From Saccharum officinarum (taxonomy: Eukaryota; Streptophyta; Magnoliopsida; Poales; Poaceae), in the NCBI GenBank assembly GCA_020631735.1, contig CM036199.1:18207553-18271552 (forward strand): a DNA stretch of 64,000 bases. The letters run 5' to 3'. The notes beneath the pieces were generated by a model. It saw nothing but the letters and a program-made list of their open reading frames with translations, was not told the DNA's origin and did no database searches. Both the position numbers and the translations under genes were made by a program. Shown piece by piece: positions 50,245-61,700 of this stretch; positions within the stretch are counted from its first letter, which is position 1, and each line of letters starts with the position of its first letter.

Positions 50245-51050
50245 AACAAAGTATAGTGAATCTATTCAAAAGTTTTCTTTTCATGACTAGTGACTAAATT
50301 TCAATATTATTAATGATGCATTGGAACTATTTAGTAGTATATCTATAAGTAACCTTTAATATTATTTTAATTAATACTATCAATGATACATAAATATTAA
50401 ATTAATTTTAGTATTTTTCTAATTTAATTTAACCTAATATATTTGTTGTTGCAAATTATTTAAATACTTAAATTTATTTTTTGTTGATGAAATTATTTCA
50501 TATAATTTATAATTTCATGATAAATATTATTTAAATAATGATTGATTAATTGATATATCTAATTATTAAATATTTATTGATAAGTATATTATTTTGTATG
50601 AGCTATTCTTGTCTATGTTATATGCCTACATACTTTATTCTCTAGTTGTGTAATAATTTTGTAATTACAAAAAATGATAAAGCAAAATGGCTACATGTTG
50701 CCTACCATTCTTATTTAAATTTCTTCACTTAACTTATCATTTTATTAAATATTATCCATTATAATTTAGTTCACTATGATATTGGAGATTATTAGAAGTG
50801 TACTTCGATTTTATTTCACTTTGGTTATTGACGAACTTAGTAGTAAAATTCTATTTATCTATGTTGAATTTAACAATATTCACTTTGAGTTTTGAATTGA
50901 GTAAATATCTGAATAGAAATCCATCTCAGAGACATTTGTTTTGTATTCATATTTGACAAGGCCCGTATCATATTGGAGTTCGAATTAAAATGTGAGAAAA
51001 GGTGACATCCAGATCCGATTTCATGCGAATCCAATCGGTTTCCATCCCTA
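49974..51050. mobile_element. hAT-like non-autonomous element with TAGGGATGGAAA ends
   Basis: TAGGGATGGAAAT at the left and GGTTTCCATCCCTA at the right are terminal inverted repeats, with subterminal ATCCATATCCATT / AATCCAATCGG words. The interior is AT-rich with a (TA)n tract. Flanking duplication is imperfect. No transposase frame. Confidence 0.65.
50171..50242. repeat. (TA)n microsatellite, ~36 units
   Basis: Uninterrupted TA dinucleotides within the hAT-like element. Confidence 0.98.
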
Positions 51051-51220
51051 ATCTTGCTACGTGACAAAGCTACGCGCATAACTTATATGTATAACTTACT
51101 ACATGGCAAAATTATGCACATTACTTATATTGTATGTATAACTGGCTACGCGACAAAGTTATATGCATAACTTGTATGTGTAATACTTTTTCAACATAAC
51201 TTTTACAACACGACTTTACA

Positions 51221-51350
51221 TAATTAAATTATGAAAATAACATAACTTATATACATGTAAGTTATTATAGTCCAACATCTTAGAATAATTAAATTATGAA
51301 AATAACATAACTTATATACATGTAAGTTATTATAGTCCAACATCTTAAAC
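51221..51350 (+). repeat. Two perfect-looking tandem copies of a 65-bp unit
   Basis: Unit TAATTAAATTATGAAAATAA... at 51221-51285 and again at 51286-51350. Each unit itself holds a palindromic ACTTATATACATGTAAGT. Preceded by older, diverged ATAACTTATATG words from 49930 and 51080 on. Confidence 0.9.
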
Positions 51351-52904
51351 TAGTTGAGAAGAAGTGAAAAAGTAAAAAATTGGAAGAAAAAAGAAACGGA
51401 AAAAGAAAAAGAAAGAAACATCTGGCTGGTGTCCGCATGCCGCGGAACGGACCAGATCCGAACGCACGGAATCGCTCGATTCGATTGGTAGGATGAAAAA
51501 ATAAGGGGAAAAAAAGAAACACACGCCGGGAAGAGTCCGATCCGCACACACGGCCGTGCGCTCGTCATTCGCTACGCAAGAAACGACCGTTCGCTCGTCA
51601 GTCGCTACGCAAGAAACGAGTGGACGCTTGTGATTTAGGAATTCGTCCTGCGTGTCCTTGTCTGGGAAAAACCAAAAGAGAGAGTAAAGTACCACTCGCT
51701 TCTGTTGCACAGCTAAGCTAGTACGCAAATCGTGACAGAACATCAACGCAGTAAAGTTAATGGACGGAGCAACAAAGTGAGTCTAACAACGTTTCAAACA
51801 GTTCCCCAATACAACTCCCTCTAATAAACTAATATTGGGACAGCCAATATTACTTTTTTTAGACTATTATGGGAGATGTTACAGTAAATCACCAATAATT
51901 GCCCCCAATTACGTAAGCCCCACCTATCAGTTGTAATTTTTATTTATTTTCTTTCTTCCCTTTCATTTTCTCTTTCCCGAGGTACGACCGCAGGCCATGA
52001 CCGCCTCCATGGCCGCCGCAGGCAGCGGCGAGCGGACCTAGCTGGCTGCGGGTCGACCTCCATCTCCCGCGAGGCACACCTCCACCTCCAGATATCTCGA
52101 CCTCCATCCCCACCTTCGGTGAGGCACATCGGCGGGATCTTGACCTCCACCTCGAGCGCCATCTCCCGGTCCTGGCCACCTCCTCGCTACCCGCGGCCCT
52201 GGCCACTGCCGCCCTAGCCACAGCCAGCTTCGCGTCTAGCTACGGCCCCGACTCCAACGTGACATCCCCGGCGAGGCACAATTGGCGGAGCATGGCTGCG
52301 CGCGGACCCTAGGCGCGGCGTTGCTCCATGAGCGCAGGCAACTCCTCCTCTGTACCTGTCGCAGTCTCGTAGAAGCTCCTCAATTTCACAGAAGCCGACG
52401 CCGTGAACGGAGGTTTGGACGACGGCGGCGGCCATGGCTCAGTGTGCGGCAAGGAGAAGAAGAGACAGTTGTTGTGGGCCCCACTGTATTGGGGGAGATA
52501 CAACTTCCCTCTATTTGAGGGGAGATTGGTTGTTTTTTTTGTAGCCACCAAATAAAGGAGGACGTATTGAGGGATTGCTGGAGAAGAAAAGTGATACATC
52601 TTCCCTAATATGATAGTTTTATGGAGTGGAGATGCTCTACCGAGCTACCGCCAAACCTCTGCCTCTATAAAAAAAAAAAAACAGAGTACACCAGACAAAA
52701 CAAAACAACCTCCCTCTCCGCTGCGGATAGTTCCTAGCACTACTCCGATATCCCTTCGTGCAGACCGCCCAATATTCTACGCGGTGCCGTGCTGACGCAA
52801 AGCGCGCCCGGCCGGACTAGCGGCCTTACGTGTCACCGTCCCGTCCGACACAAACAACGGCCCCACGTGCCGTCGTAAGCGAGCTCATCACGCCGAGGTA
52901 ATTG
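51351..52904. other. Intergenic; composition changes suggest a captured GC-rich fragment
   Basis: 51990-52440 is GC-rich and Arg/Ala-coding on the minus strand, bounded by AT-rich DNA that includes related words (ATACAACTCCCTCTAATA near 51811, ATACAACTTCCCTCTATTTG near 52498). It may be a transposon that took up gene DNA, but no terminal repeat or target duplication was found. Confidence 0.35.
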
Positions 52905-53096
52905 ATGGCGTCCTCTCTCCCGGGCAGGCAGCATATTACCGGCATATCTCCCTTGCATTGCACCGCGGCCGCCGTGCCGCATCCGGCGTCCGCCCGTCGA
53001 CAGGGCTGCTTCGTCCCGCTGCGCCGCCTCCCCGGCGTCGCGTCCAAGCGCTACCGGGCGGAGCGCGGCCGCGAGATGCCGAGCCGATGCCCGTAA
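52905..53096 (+). CDS. Short open frame with a transit-peptide-like N-terminus, uncertain
   Basis: 63 codons from an ATG in good context (TTGATGGCG). The product is rich in Ser, Ala and Arg with few acidic residues (MASSLPGRQHITGISPLHC...), as in plastid transit peptides, and the region is locally GC-rich as first exons of grass genes often are. No second exon with a known domain follows. It could be the 5' remnant of a plastid-protein gene or chance. Confidence 0.25.
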   Translation: MASSLPGRQHITGISPLHCTAAAVPHPASARRQGCFVPLRRLPGVASKRYRAERGREMPSRCP

Positions 53097-54629
53097 TATG
53101 CCGTGGAACCTGCGGGCTCGTGCGTCGGAGTTTTCGTCTCTGATGACAGCGCGATTAGCTGGATGAGTTGGTTTTGTTTCACGCGATTGGTTGGTGTTTT
53201 GCTTTTTTTTTCGGGTTGTTTATTATCCACAAGTTTAATTATTTGGTTTTTTTGTTGTGTGTGTCAAACCGGCAGAACTCATGCATGGCACAGTGCAAAG
53301 CACACTAGTCGATCCAATGCGCAGCACCACGCCAAAAAAACATATTATGGTAATAAAATAAATGGCAATACAGTAGGATTGTGCACAGCACAAAAACAGA
53401 GTGAAAGCGACAAACAAGCAGTCGAAGCATGTCTGCGTGGTGCACCAGTCCCTGAAAAGAGAACACATGAAGAAGATTTCGAGGTCTAGAAGCTCAAGTT
53501 TAATAAATATTCCAGTGACCAACTCTAACTGTCTGGCAATTAATAAGATCTGCTTTTCTTTATTAAGGCCGTGCATCGCAATTATCGCTAGTTCCCGAGT
53601 TTTTCTTAGGGCAGTTCAGTACAAACTACAAAGCATAACAAGATATACTATGGCGTATTCAGTAGCGTATGGCGTACGTTCAAGGCAATCAGCAACGCGT
53701 TGCCACTAACTAGGATATAGTATGTAGTATTCTTGTTAGCACTTCTGATTTCACGATGTCACTTTTGGTTATATATATGCTTTATTTACTTTTTATACGT
53801 TTGCAGTAGTGTAGTCCTTCATTAGTGCCATTTCGTATTTACATGCACCCCTTTGGTATGCTCAGTCTTCTTTGGAATATCCAGGGATTGATGCGACAAA
53901 CCATACTTCGACGCATCTGCATTGCCTTTTGGTTGTACTAGCTCTGTCCGTGTGTACCAAGAGGTGCTGACCCAACAAAATTTCTGTTTTTCTTAATATA
54001 TAATATCATCAACAAAATTTCTTTTTTGTTGTAAATAAATTCTTCGACGGCGTTAATCTAGAACATCTTTGTCACATACTGTAAAAAAGACGTACTCACG
54101 TACGTGTGCCCTGGGTTATTATATACTTTATATACAACAAAATAAGCGCTATAGCTTAGTACAATGAAAATGATATGATACTCATATACTGCAAGAATTT
54201 ACTGATTGAAACTTCGAAAGCACAGGAGCAGTGCAAAGCAGGACTACAGAGACCCTTTGTCCGGTGCACGGCGATATGATCAGGACAGAGCAAAGTACAA
54301 AGAGTCCTGACTCCCAACAGGCCAACGACACAAGCTATTCGGGCTAAAGATTTTAGCTACTGACAATGAGTGGGCGAGCTGATCTGAGCTGTGATCTCTA
54401 TATTAATTGCACAAATAAAAACTTAGAACGAAGGGCATTCTTACGATAATCAACCTATTTTTTATATAGTTTGTGTTCTTTTTTCTCGATAACGCAAAAG
54501 ATTTGCGCATCTTTTTATTAAGATAAATAATGTGTTTTTTCACTCGCTTGTAAAATGGTGTGTAATCGGTTGTTACTTTTTATAGAAATGTAAACATAAT
54601 TCATAGATGACTTAGGTCATGTTCGTTTA
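53097..54629. other. Intergenic, nothing recognised
   Basis: AT-rich DNA with short frames only. No repeat ends or RNA genes seen. Confidence 0.5.
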
Positions 54630-54860
54630 GAGGGTGTTTGGTTTGAGGAGTTAAAGCTTAACAAACACTGTAGCACTTTCGTCTTATTTGACAAAAAATT
54701 TCCAATCTTGAACTAATTAGGCTTAATAGATTCGTCTCATAAATTACTCCTAATCTGTGTCGACATACATGCAATGAGTCTACATTTAGTACTACATGCA
54801 CTTGAGGGAACATTGATGTGATGGAAGTTAAACTTTAACACATTGAAACCAAACAGGCCC
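54630..54860. mobile_element. Tourist-like MITE (231 bp)
   Basis: GAGGGTGTTTGGTTTGAG and GAAACCAAACAGGCCC are terminal inverted repeats, and TTA occurs on both sides (54627-54629, 54861-54863), as for PIF/Harbinger MITEs. The core AATTAGGCTTAATAGATTCG is common in grasses. Confidence 0.75.
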
Positions 54861-55178
54861 TTAGTCTCCAATCCAAGGAGATTATATTGGAGGGAAATGT
54901 TGATGATTCAATGCCCTGCAAATCAAGCTGCCGCTGGACCAGAACGCCGAGGCGAGGAGGGCGCGCCACCGCGCAGCAGTTGGAGCAGCAGCATAGCAGC
55001 GGGGTCTCATTGTGCTGCCGTCCATGTACGCCGTCTCGTAAACACGCCACCTCCGCCTGGAGCTCGGGTGCCGGCGCGTCAGCCGCTAGTGCGAGCAGGG
55101 CGGCGAGCACCACTGCGAGAAGAGAATATTGAAAATGGAAAAGGAGACAAAATGCGAAAAATCCCAGAATTTGCATAC
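54861..55178. other. Intergenic, GC-rich middle without recognised gene
   Basis: 54900-55130 has a minus-strand frame with a hydrophobic Leu/Ala stretch but no supported start, domain or splice pattern. Confidence 0.35.
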
Positions 55179-56111
55179 AACAACAACATAGCCTTTTGTC
55201 CCAAGCAAGTTGGGATAGGCTAGAAATGAAACACAAAAGAGACGAGAAACAGGGAGGCACATAAAGGGACATAAAGGGCACAAGACAAAAAGAGGTCACG
55301 GTTTAGGCACGTTGATTGCCAATCTCCAAGCGCTCATGTTCATAGCTAAATCCTTGGAGATATTCCACTCCTTAAGATCTCTCTTAACGGACTCGTCCCA
55401 AGTTAGTTTAGGTCGACCTCTACCGCTCTTTACATTATCGGCCCGCTTTAGAACTCCACTACGCACCGCCGCCTCAGGAGGCCTCCGTTGGACATGTCCA
55501 AACCATCTCAACCGATGTTGAATCAATTTCTCCTCAATTGGTGCCACCCCAACCCTATCCCGAATATCGTCGTTCCAGACTCTATCCCTCCTTGTGTGCC
55601 CACAACACCAACGCAACATACGCATCTCTGCTACACTCAATTGCTGGACATGTCGCCTTTTTGTAGGCCAACACTCAGCACCGTATAACATCGCCGGACG
55701 AATCGCCGTCCTATAGAACTTACCTTTCAGCTTCTGAGGCACCCTTTTGTCACAGAGAACGCCAGAAGCTTGACGCCATTTCAACCAGCCGGCTGAAATT
55801 CTATGCCTAACATCTTCATCAATGTCTCCATCCTTTTGTAGCATCGACCCTAAATACCGAAAAGTATCCTTCTTGACCACCACTTGCCCATCGAGGCTAA
55901 CGTCTCCCTCCTCGTGCCTAGTCGCGCTAAAATCGCACCTCATATACTCGGTCTTAGTCCTACTAAGTCTAAACCCTTTCGACTCTAACGTGTGTCTCCA
56001 TAGTTCTAACTTCCTATTAACCCCCACCCTACTGTCGTCAACTAGCACCACATCATCAGCAAAGAGCATATACCAAGGGATATCACCTTGTATGTCCCTT
56101 GTGACCTCAAA
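55179..56111 (-). mobile_element. 5'-truncated RTE-type LINE
   Basis: 933 bp on the minus strand. It starts in the RT domain ([12 protein letters not shown] ... [10 protein letters not shown], the catalytic FADD box) and reads 280 codons to the C-terminal region typical of plant RTE LINEs ([22 protein letters not shown] [52 protein letters not shown]). The 3' end is CCTATCCCAACTTGCTTGGG then (GTT)n, the usual RTE tail. An exact 11-bp target duplication AATTTGCATAC lies at 55168-55178 and 56112-56122. The truncated copy cannot move by itself. Confidence 0.92.
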
Positions 56112-56270
56112 AATTTGCATACGCAGGGTCAAATATAGAAAGGCATACGAATTAGATGTCAAATCTTGAGAGACGCGTCAACTGAGGGTCAAGAAATTTC
56201 TCCCTCCCAAGAAGGAGCCGATGTCCAGCAGTCAATCACGCTCGACGGCGGGGGAGGAGGAGGAGATGAT

Positions 56271-56797
56271 TAAGGCTGGCTAACGAGCCAGCTCGGCTCG
56301 GCTCGGCTCGTTCTGGCTCGTTAGGATAACGAGCCAGCTCGGCTCGGCTCGTTATCTTAACGAGCCAGAAAGCCAGCTCGGCTCGGCTCGTTACGAGCTC
56401 GAGCTAGCTCGTTAGGCTCGCGAGCCAGAGAAAAAAAAATACAAAATATAATATTTGTATTTATCTAAAGCATAAAAATATTAATAATATAAAAATAATA
56501 TATTCAATAGCCTTAAATCGAACAAAAAATTCATATGAGCTAACATATCATCTATTTGTGAAGTGCAAAATATGAAGTAATACAAAACTAATATAAGTTA
56601 TGATGACTTTTTCTCTAAAACTACGGCTCGTTTGGCTCGCGAGCGGCTCACGAGCCAGCTCGAGTTGGCTCGTTATAGCTAACGAGCTAAAATCCTGGCT
56701 CAGCTTGGCTCATTATCATAACGAGCCGAGCCGAGCTGAGCCGAGCCAGCCACGAGCCGAGCGAGCTAACGAGCTTCGAGTTTTTCGTCCAGCCTTA
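56271..56797. mobile_element. hAT-like element built of GGCTCG / CGAGCC repeats (527 bp)
   Basis: Ends TAAGGCTGG and CCAGCCTTA are perfect inverted repeats. The 8-bp flanks GAGATGAT (56263-56270) and GAGACGAT (56798-56805) match at 7 of 8. Both subterminal regions consist of many GCTCGGCTCG / CGAGCC words in both orientations around an AT-rich centre. Confidence 0.75.
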
Positions 56798-58762
56798 GAG
56801 ACGATGTTCAACACTCGCGTAAGGAGAGCTGGAGAGGGAGTGCGCGGACGGTGCCGACCTGGTCGTGCCGAACGATGAGCGGACGCGGATGGGGGCAATC
56901 GCCGATTCGCCGGCGAGATCCAAGTGCGCCGGCCGGACGGGGAAGCGGACGACGAGGTCAGCGATTTGAGGTGGGCGTTGACCGGGGTCGCAGTCGCCCC
57001 TCACGTCACGTGCTGCGCGAGGGCGAAGCGGAACAACGCCGCCCCCGTCAGGTTGTTTCTGGGAGCAACATCCCATCTTCGTATGGGCCCATCCAAATTC
57101 CAAACTCCATAGAAAACGACCCCATCTCACCCCTCTCAGACCTTCTGACCAAACACGTTGTACAGTGCCGCCACTGTCATTTCCCCACCCGTTGCCGAGA
57201 AAACAATCAACCACACCTTCCCGGCGGAGGCCACAACCTTGCACCGGCCGTCCGGCCGGTAACTTCCGTGGGGAGGGCGGGGGTTTCACCACGAATATGC
57301 CCGCCGGTCCCCTTGGGAGTAACTCCGCGATCGACCGCGAGGTCGCCATCGCCGCCGGGTCACGGCGCGGCCCGCGCCCCCTTTGTCGCGACGTCCTTGG
57401 CGCCGCGGGGGGGAATCTGCGCGGGCTTAAATACTCCGCCCGCCCTGAGGTCACCCCCGCCATGCCACCACCAGGCACCGGACGACTTGGACCCGGACGA
57501 CGACGCCCTTTCCCTAACCGGGCTGCCATTTGGCGCCAACCGCGCGCCGCGCTTCCTCGCCACCCGCCCGGGGTGCCGGGTAGTGCACCCGCCGCCCGGA
57601 GGAGAGGTACGGCTCAGTCTCCGCTCTTCCGCCCTCCACGAGACATGACCCTGCTCCATCCCTCCTTGCTATATTTGCTATGGCATTGTGCTTCCTCTGT
57701 GAGCCTGTGTGGGTGCTTGTTATTCGCTTCTGCTCTGGCACCTGGGATGCGATCGCAGTCGCATGTGCCTACCACATGGCTTCTAGGAGTATTTCTTAAT
57801 TTTGTTCAGTAAGTTTTTCGTCTCATTTTTTTAAGACTTATTCTGGGTTTATTTTTACAATAATTTCATCATCCGGTTTCCTCGAAATAACAATTTCATC
57901 ATCTGGGATCGGGGCTGCTTGGCTCGTGGTTGCAAATGTGCAATCCCATAGTAATGTGATATGCAAGTGCTGTATATCAGTACATGGCATGTGCGATACC
58001 TGGTTCAGTTCTTTCATGTTCATCCCAGGCAGTCCATTTTCATATCGTTGAATCAAGTAAAGCTCTGTCTTGCTGAAGGTGTCTGAATAGGGATGAGTGT
58101 GGAATATTTTAGTCATAACAACACCATGGTTAGGTTCATTTGGTATGGCTACACGTGTTGAATTAAACCTCAATTCCATTTGACGTCTTCTTTAACGATG
58201 CCGATCCACCTTGCAAAACTCTTTACAGTTATCATTGACTGATTGCACCATATTGATACGAGCTAGTACATTATGGTGCTTGGTGTTGTTTTTGATAGTA
58301 CAGTTTGATGATTTATATCTGCTTGTTACTTTGGCTTCGTTGTTTGCAGTATATGGTCAAATAGATTTCTCATCTTGCTAATCATCATGTCATATTAAAG
58401 TGACATCACAACCACTTCACAATAATTATCTACCAATTGCATGTTGGTCAACAAGCTAGCGTTCTAAGCAGTAACATTTCTATTTTCTAATTAGTATCAT
58501 ATATGATAGACATTTCATATGACGAAGCAAAACTACAACCTCCTAGTTTCTATTTGATATGTTAATTACAGTAAATAGGAGCTGACATATCCTGAAGTTA
58601 TAGTTTGGAAGAAATAATTCGTTAAGAGGAAGGGAAGTTAGCTTGTTCATTTCCTCTGTTCATTTGTGGATGCCGCAAAAATGAATGTCAAAAGGTCCTA
58701 ACGTAGCTTTTTCTCCATATAAATTCCACAGGTGGTTTATCAGGATCGGCAATAGGTCAAAT
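56798..58762. other. 5' flank of copy 2 of the modular gene; GC-rich block without a clear gene
   Basis: 56810-57640 is GC-rich with overlapping frames on both strands; none shows a known domain or convincing splice pattern. A promoter, 5' UTR exon or gene fragment is possible. 57800-58680 is AT-rich. TTCCACAG at 58724-58731 could be an acceptor just before the coding start, which would imply an upstream UTR exon. Confidence 0.4.
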
Positions 58763-61700
58763 ATGGATCCAGGAAAATCAATAGATGATAAATTCAGCAA
58801 GTTGCATCCAAGTTTGCCAGTAGACACCAGAATTGGCATAGTTGGAGCAGGACCAAGCGGCTTAACAGCAGCATATGCACTAGCTAAGCTAGGATATCAC
58901 AATGTAACTGTGTTTGAGAAATGCCATAATGTTTCAGGGATGTGCGAGTCCATTGATATCGAGGGTGAGGAACTTGATTAGTGCACTCTTATTCAATTGT
59001 TTCGACATCTGTGTATTTACTTATCAATGGCATTGTTATTCAGGAAGGACATATGATCTGGGCGGACAAGTTATAGCAGCAAACAGTGCCCCTGTTATAA
59101 CTCACCTGGCGAAGGAACTAGGTTCTGAATTTGAAGAAATGGATACACACAAGCTTGCTCTGATTGACAGCCAAACAGGAAAAATTCGAGATCTTGAGGT
59201 TGCTGAGGACTATGTATCCATGGTATCTCTAACGCTAAAATTACAGGCAAGTTTTTCTAGAATAATTTGGACTAGTTATAAATCGGTCAAAAGGAATATG
59301 ATTTCAGTACTAATAACTAATGGTTTGGTCTACTTCACTATTGGATAGTGTTTCTTTCTGTTGCTTACATGTATGTTCTTTGGTACATTTTATAGGATGA
59401 GGCAAATAGGTCTGGACGAGTGGGAATTCATGCAGTTAGTGGATTGGCCTCAGATCCAACTCTTGACTTTTTGAAGCAGCATGGAATAAATTCAATGCCA
59501 AAATCTGTAGTATACGGTTACACTGCTTCTGGCTATGGTTTTGTTCAAGACATGCCCTATGCTTTCATACATGAGTTTACTAGAACCTCTATGGCTGGCA
59601 AGATCCGACGTTTCAAGCATGGTTACATGAGCTTGTGGGAGAAACTTAGTCGGTCATTACCATTTGAAGTTCTTTGTGGCACGGAGGTTCTCAGAGTCAA
59701 GCGTGACAACTGTGTCGCAAGTGTAGTTATCAAGAACAGCAATGATGATGTAGAAGTTAGGGAGTTTGACAAAATTATATTGTCAGGTGCTCTTCCTTTC
59801 AAGAATGGGAAAACATATCGATCTTTGAGTATGACTGGTAAGTATGATTTAAATTCACCTTTTGTTTGATTGAAGCTAGTATTCCAGCCACCTGAATATA
59901 TATATGCCATTCTTCAGATGGAGAAAATGAAGTGGTAGAACTGAATGATCTTGAAAGAGAGCTATTCAGTAAGGTACAGACAATTGACTACTATACTACT
60001 GTTGTTAAGATTGAAGGATTTGAGTACATGCCAAAAGGCTTTTTCTACTTTGGGGAATACATGGAGGATCCAACAACACTAGGGCATCCAGTGGCGATGC
60101 AAAGATTCTTTGCTGACACAAATATTTTCTTATTCTGGTCTTATGGGAATTCAGCAGACATCAAGGAGTCATATGTGGCTAAATGTGTAACCAATGTTGT
60201 GACATCTATGGGAGGAACTGTGCAGAAAGTGCTTTTACAGCGGCGATTCAAATATTTCCCTCATGTCAGCAGTGAAGGTATAGGTTCACTGGGTTGCCTC
60301 TGATTATCAAATAATTCAATTATGCATTGCAACAATATTGATTCCCTGCATTGCAGACATGAAAAATGGATTCTACGAGAAGGTGGAGTCTCAGTTGCAA
60401 GGCTTTCACAACACTTATTTTGTTGGAGGTCTGCTAGCGTTTGAGCTAACTGAAAGAAATGCGTTATACTCCATCTCAGCTGTTTGTAAACATTTTGCCA
60501 TTGCCAGTGAGCTACCAATGATTCCTTATGTTAAGGTGAGCCAGAAATACTGTCCTGATATACTTCAAGTATTATTTCAACTTCTATTACCTAAAGGAAT
60601 TATGCTTATGTTTGTCAATACTTAATACTTGTTTATGCAGAGACTTTTTCCTCTATCCAAAGGAAATCCTTCACCTCCTAGAGATATTGGTGAGCTTGAA
60701 GGAGTTGAATTCCCCCATCTTCCATCCCTGGATGGATATTTACAATACTGGGGAACTCATAGAGTCACTGCAGAGAAGTTTATCTACACTTGGATCAACG
60801 AAGAAGGGAAGATCATGAATCGTAGAACCTACCAGGAGCTTCATGATAATGCATCTTACATTGCGTATAGGCTATTGACAAGCACAAAGCCTATTATCAA
60901 GCCTGGTGACAGAGTTCTCCTTATTCATCTACCTGGTTTGGAGTTTGTTGATGCATTCTTTGGATGCATCAGAGCAGGAGTTATACCAGTCCCAGTTTTG
61001 CCCCCTGACCCAATGCAAAGGGGTGGGCAAGCGCTTCTGAAAGTTGAGAATGTCTCTAAGGTGTGCAATGCTGTGGCAATTCTATCCACCTCTTCATACC
61101 ATGCTGCTGTACGTGCAGGCTATATCAAGAATATTGTCACTCTAGCACAGAGTGCTCAGAAATGCTCAGCTCAGTGGCCTGACCTCCCATGGATTCACAC
61201 TGACTCATGGATTAAGAACTATCGACGAAGTCCAGGCAGCTTCAACTCAGAAAGTGTTGTGCCTATGATTACCAAGCCCCAGCCAAGTGAGTTGTGCTTT
61301 CTACAATTCACTTCAGGTTCCACTGGTGACGCCAAGGGTGTGATGATAACACATGGTGGACTAATCCACAATGTGAAGATGATGAAGAAGCGATATAGAA
61401 GTACTTCAAAAACTGTTCTAATCAGTTGGCTTCCACAGTACCATGACATGGGTCTAATAGGGGGTCTTTTCACTACTCTTGTAAGTGGAGGAACTTCCAT
61501 TCTATTTTCACCAATGACATTTATCAGAAACCCCCTCCTATGGCTCGACACAATAAGTGACTACCATGGAACACACAGTGCAGGGCCAAACTTTGCATTT
61601 GAATTGGTTATAAGACGGCTTGAGGCTGAGAAGAAAAAAATGTATGACCTCTCTTCAATGATCTTCCTCATGATTGCCGCAGAGCCAGTGAGGCAAAAAA

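Noticed and set aside
50006..50284. Frame encoding a long Tyr-Ile repeat
   Set aside because: Direct translation of a (TA)n microsatellite.
56795..57648. Long overlapping frames on both strands upstream of copy 2
   Set aside because: GC-rich composition gives open frames on both strands; no domain, splice pattern or conserved start could be supported.
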